Source: Polytrichum commune (lineage: Eukaryota; Streptophyta; Polytrichopsida; Polytrichales; Polytrichaceae). From it: 64,000 bases of DNA. Location of the stretch: assembly GCA_950295325.1 (NCBI GenBank), contig OX485805.1, positions 42,618,758 to 42,682,757 of the forward strand. The letters run 5' to 3'. Of this stretch, positions 59,885 to 64,000 are shown piece by piece. Below the pieces are notes generated by a model. That model had not been told where the DNA came from and searched no databases. It was given only the letters and a program-made list of their open reading frames with translations. Position 1 is the first letter of the stretch. Each line of letters opens with the position of its first letter. A program made the translations under genes and the position numbers.

Positions 59885-60673
59885 TCAACTAGAAGCGGAG
59901 GAAGGAAGTGAATTGGGAACCGGCGAGGTGCAACGCTGGAACTGGTAACGGGAGGAAGTTAGAGCGAAGGAAACCTGGAGCCGGCCGAAGGGACTGAGAG
60001 CCGGCCGAGGAAAAGAGGCGACAATGGAGCCGCGTGCCACGTGGGAAGAGGAGTTGCGAGCGCGAGGGAGGAGATGGTGAAGACCGAAGCTTAACCAACA
60101 AGATATAGGGTCTCAGCTGAGGTCCGAGCCTCAGCACTAGGAGGAGGACAACTAAATTAGAAATACGGGCATCCAGCTGGGAACGAGCTATTAGTAAGGA
60201 GAGTAGCACTAGTGTAGTTAGGACTACTGCAGTGGAGTAGAAATACTTAGTAGATTAGGAGTAGACAAATATAAATACAAGAAGACGGATGTAACTAACC
60301 TAGATGAATGGGATTAGAAAGGGCATGACTAAGTCCCATGGCACATCTAGACAAATAAGACATTTCCCAAATGTATTTCACTAGTACATCTATTTTAAGC
60401 ACGTGTTATTACTGTTAATAGATCTGACTGAACCAAATTTAGACTGCAGCTACATACAACGTTTAAAATAGTAAATTCACACATTTCACAATTAAGAGAA
60501 GACCTAACCGCCACATCACCCATTTGGTAGATATCGAACCCTATATAAAGAGGGCACATAGGGGCCCTAAAGGACCTCATTCTAACGCGAGCTATTCGAA
60601 GTGGAGGACTAGGAGACCGGTGGCCTACAAGACTGGATGACCTCGAGACCGGTGACCTACAAGACCGGAGGAC
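59885..60673 (+). repeat. LTR-like unit 2 (left part) with TATA box
   Basis: This is the second tandem copy; its CTATATAAAGAGGGCAC (60541) is 1053 bp from the first. It is cut by a family A element at 60677 and continues at 61282. The post-TATA part is built of short GACCGGAGGACT-type words. Confidence 0.5.
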
Positions 60674-60676
60674 TTA

Positions 60677-61278
60677 GGGCCACTTCACACATGAGCCAAG
60701 AGCCGTGACCTTGTAATGGTGAGGACCCTTGACTCTCATCCAAAGGCCGTACCATGGGTGTTGGGAAAGCCATTTTATGTAGTCTTTGGCCCTCAAGCAT
60801 AGTGTGAAGTGAGAATGAACCATGTTGCGGGACCATTGCATATTTTGTTGGCGGAAAAAGAGGGGAGGATTTGGTTTAATATAATATGTCTCCAAGTTTA
60901 TCAATTTAAGATAACTACTTGGTGGTGTTTGTCTGTCCTGGAATCTGTCTTGGAATCTGTCCTGGAATCTGCCATGCAGTCTGTCCTGAAATCTGTCCTG
61001 CTGGAAAAAAAAATTAAAAAATCATGGTCTCCCGGAATTTGCGTCAAGCCTACCTCTTGGAGGTGGGCCTGACGCAAATTCCGGTAGACCATGCACCCTT
61101 ATCCACAACTAGCCATGTAGGACTCCATGTAGACTTTTCATCCACGAACTTTTCTTTGGGCCTTTAGGCCTTCACCTCCTAGTGTGAAGTGAACTTGGAC
61201 GGTTTCCGCCTTTTCGACCAATGAGAGCTCTTACATTGCCATGGTCAAGGGCCTTCAGCCTTGTGTGTGAAGTGGCCC
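60677..61278 (-). mobile_element. Family A TIR element, intact copy
   Basis: Ends GGGCCACTTCACAC and GTGTGAAGTGGCCC with TTA on both sides (60674-60676, 61279-61281), the PIF/Harbinger type of duplication. It is 602 bp with no ORF of note. It contains a strong hairpin at 61023-61093 and a run of CTGTCCTGGAAT-type words (about 60934-61005). It is the inverse orientation of the first monomer at 18393-18982. Confidence 0.75.
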
Positions 61279-61281
61279 TTA

Positions 61282-61560
61282 AAGGATCGAAAGATCCCCG
61301 AGCTTTATTAGAGGGATCGAAAGATCCTCAGGTTTAGAAAACATTAAAGGATCGGAGGATCCTCGAGTTTCTCAAAACATCAAAGGGATCGGAAGATCCT
61401 TAAGAACTTAGAAATTGGAGGACTTTAGACCGGAGGACTCGAAGACTGGAGGACCGCGAGACCGGAGGACTTGAAGATCGGATTAGAAATATCAAAGGAC
61501 TTACAAGTCGGAGAACTTGCAAGTTGAAAGACTTATAAATTGGATGACTCAAAGGCTTAA
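61282..61560 (+). repeat. Short-word tandem repeat (GACCGGAGGACT / GGATCGGAAGATCC)
   Basis: GGATCGRAAGATCCTC recurs four times (about 61284-61400), then GGAGGACTCGAAGA-like words (61425-61480). It is the continuation of LTR-like unit 2 after the family A element. Non-coding. Confidence 0.6.
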
Positions 61561-61564
61561 GGCC

Positions 61565-62455
61565 ATAAAACAACTCTCGGACTCGGAAATAATTGAAAAA
61601 ATAGAAATAAATTAGCGGTCAACAAAATAAAGGACTTTGGGAACTAGTATTTGGAAAGATTGCTACAAGATTTAAAATCCAAAGAAGATTATTTTCCAAA
61701 ATCAAACTAATTGTACAAGCAAAAGCATAAAAAGGAGATCTAACGATCATACCGAGAGTATGCTAAGCCTTGGAGTTGAAATCATGGTTTAAAGTACGAG
61801 GTGATTTACAAAGCGGGAGATATCGGATTCGTCATCATATGAAGAGAAGGACAAAGGAGGTGGCCGACGATTGGGCCACATCAAGCACCACATAAGATTT
61901 CATCTCAATAACCATACCTCGTCGATTAAAGAGACTTCTAAGTCATGGCTTAAGATGTAGAAGAATGAGAATTTGAATAGGAAATGGAACAAACTCTTTG
62001 ATGGAAGAATTCATGATGAATGAGTAAGGAAATTCCACGGGTAGATCACTCCATTGTCAATTGAACACCACGTGCGACCAAAAAAAATCTTCTTTTGGTA
62101 AGTTGCACCACCAAAATGGGTTAAAATTTTATCAAATTTTTTTCATGAGTAGATATACACAGTACTTATGACATAGTCAAAAGTGGTAACTAAATTTGAT
62201 GATTTGTTTTTTTCATAAAACATACCATTTCTAACTAGAATGACAGAAAATTGAACTAAAAAAATTACTAAAAAAATTAAAGATGACTAAAAATTTCAAA
62301 AAAGTATACAAAAGATACTATCAATGGTTATGTATATGTAGAAAAAATATCATAAATTTTAAAATTATATATGGCATGTAATATAAGGGTAGCAAACTTT
62401 GTCCGCACGTGGTGTCAACTTGACAATGAAGTGACCTCCCCGTGGGAAATTCTTA
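61565..62455. other. AT-rich interval inside the nested insertion
   Basis: No domain could be securely named. A short stretch near 61810 (YKAGDIGFVII) is reminiscent of the integrase C-terminal region of a gypsy element but too short to call. Confidence 0.3.
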
Positions 62456-62629
62456 TACTTGAATACTATCTAAGTGAATGAACTTGCATTAGTGAGGAAG
62501 TATGCTTGAGATTTATCAAAGCTACATACTCTCTTAAATAAGCATTCTTAGAATATTTGAGAAGATAGGAATGGGGCTAAGTATTCAAACCATGAAAGAT
62601 ATTGTTTACAAGAATGGAGTGTCTCGGAG

Positions 62630-62880
62630 ACACTTAACCTCGACATTAGGATTCAGGGGAACATAACCTTGCAAACTTAGGTCAACTACTCCTTGAGTAT
62701 TCAAGAAAGCATTAAAAGAACATGTCACACATCTAAGAAGCCAATGCTAGTATACAAGCAACCACCTTCATAGAATGGAAACCTATAATGGTCTAATTTT
62801 GGTGGGAGTAACTTCCATGTAAACCGGTTCAACAGCGGGTTACACCGTCTAAGGCTGAGGGTTGAAGGTGACCTCGACAA
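62630..62880 (+). repeat. Direct repeat, copy 1
   Basis: GACATTAGGATTCAGGGGAA at about 62642 and GGGTTACACCGTCTAAGGCT at about 62837 recur in the same order at 63307 and 63620. Confidence 0.6.
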
Positions 62881-63284
62881 TAAATTAGTAAATTCACATA
62901 CACACCAAAGTTCTCAATCAACATCGTATTTGGGGTTTAGTGTTAAACTTGAAATGATGTGTGACATTTAATTCGGCATATTTAAAGCCATCATTAGAAA
63001 GAGATTCTAGACACCATCAAGTAGCCCAAATCACCCATACTTTATATTAAACTGGGATATATACATCATAAAGAGCATCATGCCATTCTAGAACTAGGTG
63101 TATTGGATTAGCGATGGAATATACTTGAATTATGATTATGTGCTTATGTGAATCTTGAAACTTTGACTAAGCACATTTGGAATGGGATTGAATGTTGATA
63201 TAAGCCATTCAAATCATGAAATGAATAAGAGCAATAACACATAATATTAGGTATTGGGAGTGATGTTGGAAGTATGAACATACT

Positions 63285-63665
63285 CTACTCCAAGGACTCT
63301 CAACCTTGACATTAGAATTTTAGGGGAACATGAACTTGCAAGACTTGTGCACCTATCTCAAGGTGATTCTTGAGATATTATACAAGGACTATTTTGAAGC
63401 TAATAGGATATACGAGTAATAGATTTAAAAGGATTAAGAACTATAGGATTGTCCTCAGTGGATGGACTTAGATAATTTTGAGAAATGTAAAGTATACCTT
63501 GAAGATTACCAACATGGATCTAAGTACCAATATTGACATGCATATGTCCACCTTCAAAGAGTTGGGAATTATGAAGAGTCTAATTTTGATATGAGTAATG
63601 TTCATATAACCGGTCAATAATGGGTTACACCGTTTAAGGTCGAGGGTTGAAGGTGACCTAAATAA
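63285..63665 (+). repeat. Direct repeat, copy 2
   Basis: GACATTAGAATTTTAGGGGA and GGGTTACACCGTTTAAGGTC match copy 1. This copy has about 118 bp more between the two phrases. Confidence 0.6.
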
Positions 63666-63686
63666 AGATGATAAGTATGTGATAGA

Positions 63687-64000
63687 TAAATTCTTGAGAG
63701 AAAACAATCTATCACAATATGGGTGTCATAAAGAATTAGTGGGTGATTGAGGAATTTACTTTGTGAATGATGCCATTAAAGAATAAAGACAAAAATATAA
63801 TATTAAACACCGTCTTACTTCACTCTATCATCTACGAGCTAATGGTCAAACCGAGAAGACAAATGGAATATTTTTTGAAATTATCACTAAGATTGTCCAA
63901 ATTTCTATGACTGATTGGGACAGTGAATTGCTAGATGCATTATACGCACATCACACAACTTATAAAGTTACCACCAAATTTACACCTTTTCAATCAGTGT
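63687..64000 (+). pseudogene. Ty3/gypsy integrase, C-terminal half of core (runs off window)
   Basis: KFLRENNLSQYGCHKELVGD, stop, GIYFVNDAIKE, stop, then LYHLRANGQTEKTNGIFFEI (second half of the core with the catalytic Glu of the D,D35E triad in GQTEKTNG) and DWDSELLDALYAHHTTYKV, TPFQSV. It continues the protein broken at 58872. The element extends beyond base 64000. Confidence 0.8.

Noticed and set aside
61800-61930. Integrase C-terminal domain of a second gypsy element
   Set aside because: Only about ten residues look similar and the frame breaks at once; too weak to annotate.

Overview
The window is nuclear DNA of a land plant. It carries intron-bearing genes with GT..AG junctions, a TCP transcription factor (a plant-specific family), a plant-type UDP-sugar transporter, and a dense load of LTR, LINE, SINE-like and TIR elements. 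Low GC and heavily decayed transposons would fit a bryophyte, lycophyte or other plant with a repeat-rich genome. The sequence does not fix the lineage.

Only the left half holds convincing host genes. (1) A class II TCP gene lies on + (main coding exon about 5.35-6.99 kb); its upstream and downstream flanks are both built of degenerate tandem repeats. (2) A multiple inositol polyphosphate phosphatase (MINPP, histidine acid phosphatase) lies on - (11068-16042). I resolved it into 11 exons that join in frame to 540 aa. (3) A Golgi UDP-xylose-type nucleotide-sugar transporter (UXT clade) lies on - (22029-27964). It resolves into 7 exons joining in frame to 359 aa, with a last intron of about 2 kb stuffed with mobile elements. 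MINPP works in phytate/inositol phosphate breakdown. UXT would feed xylan and xyloglucan synthesis in the Golgi. TCP is a nuclear growth regulator. I see no sign that the three act together.

Between and within these genes are several small TIR-element families present more than once: family A (TIR GGGCCACTTCACAC, with a dimeric copy), family B (about 315 bp), family C (TACACTAA ends), a PIF/Harbinger-like element, a hAT-like element nested in another TIR element, and a roughly 330-bp dispersed repeat called R here.

From about 29 kb to the right end I find no intact host gene. The main contents are a decayed LINE (C-terminal piece at 37.5-37.9 kb and body at 43.2-46.4 kb), a 232-bp tandem array at 40.1-40.8 kb, and a Mutator-like element at 42.1-43.0 kb. 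The last carries a GC-rich BED-finger-like ORF broken by two TAG codons, and its base composition is unlike its surroundings. From 51.8 to 64 kb a Ty3/gypsy element can be followed (protease 55.6 kb, RNase H 57.9-58.3 kb, integrase 58.4-58.9 kb). Its integrase is cut by about 4.8 kb of nested LTR-like repeats and one family A element, and resumes at 63.7-64.0 kb, running off the window.
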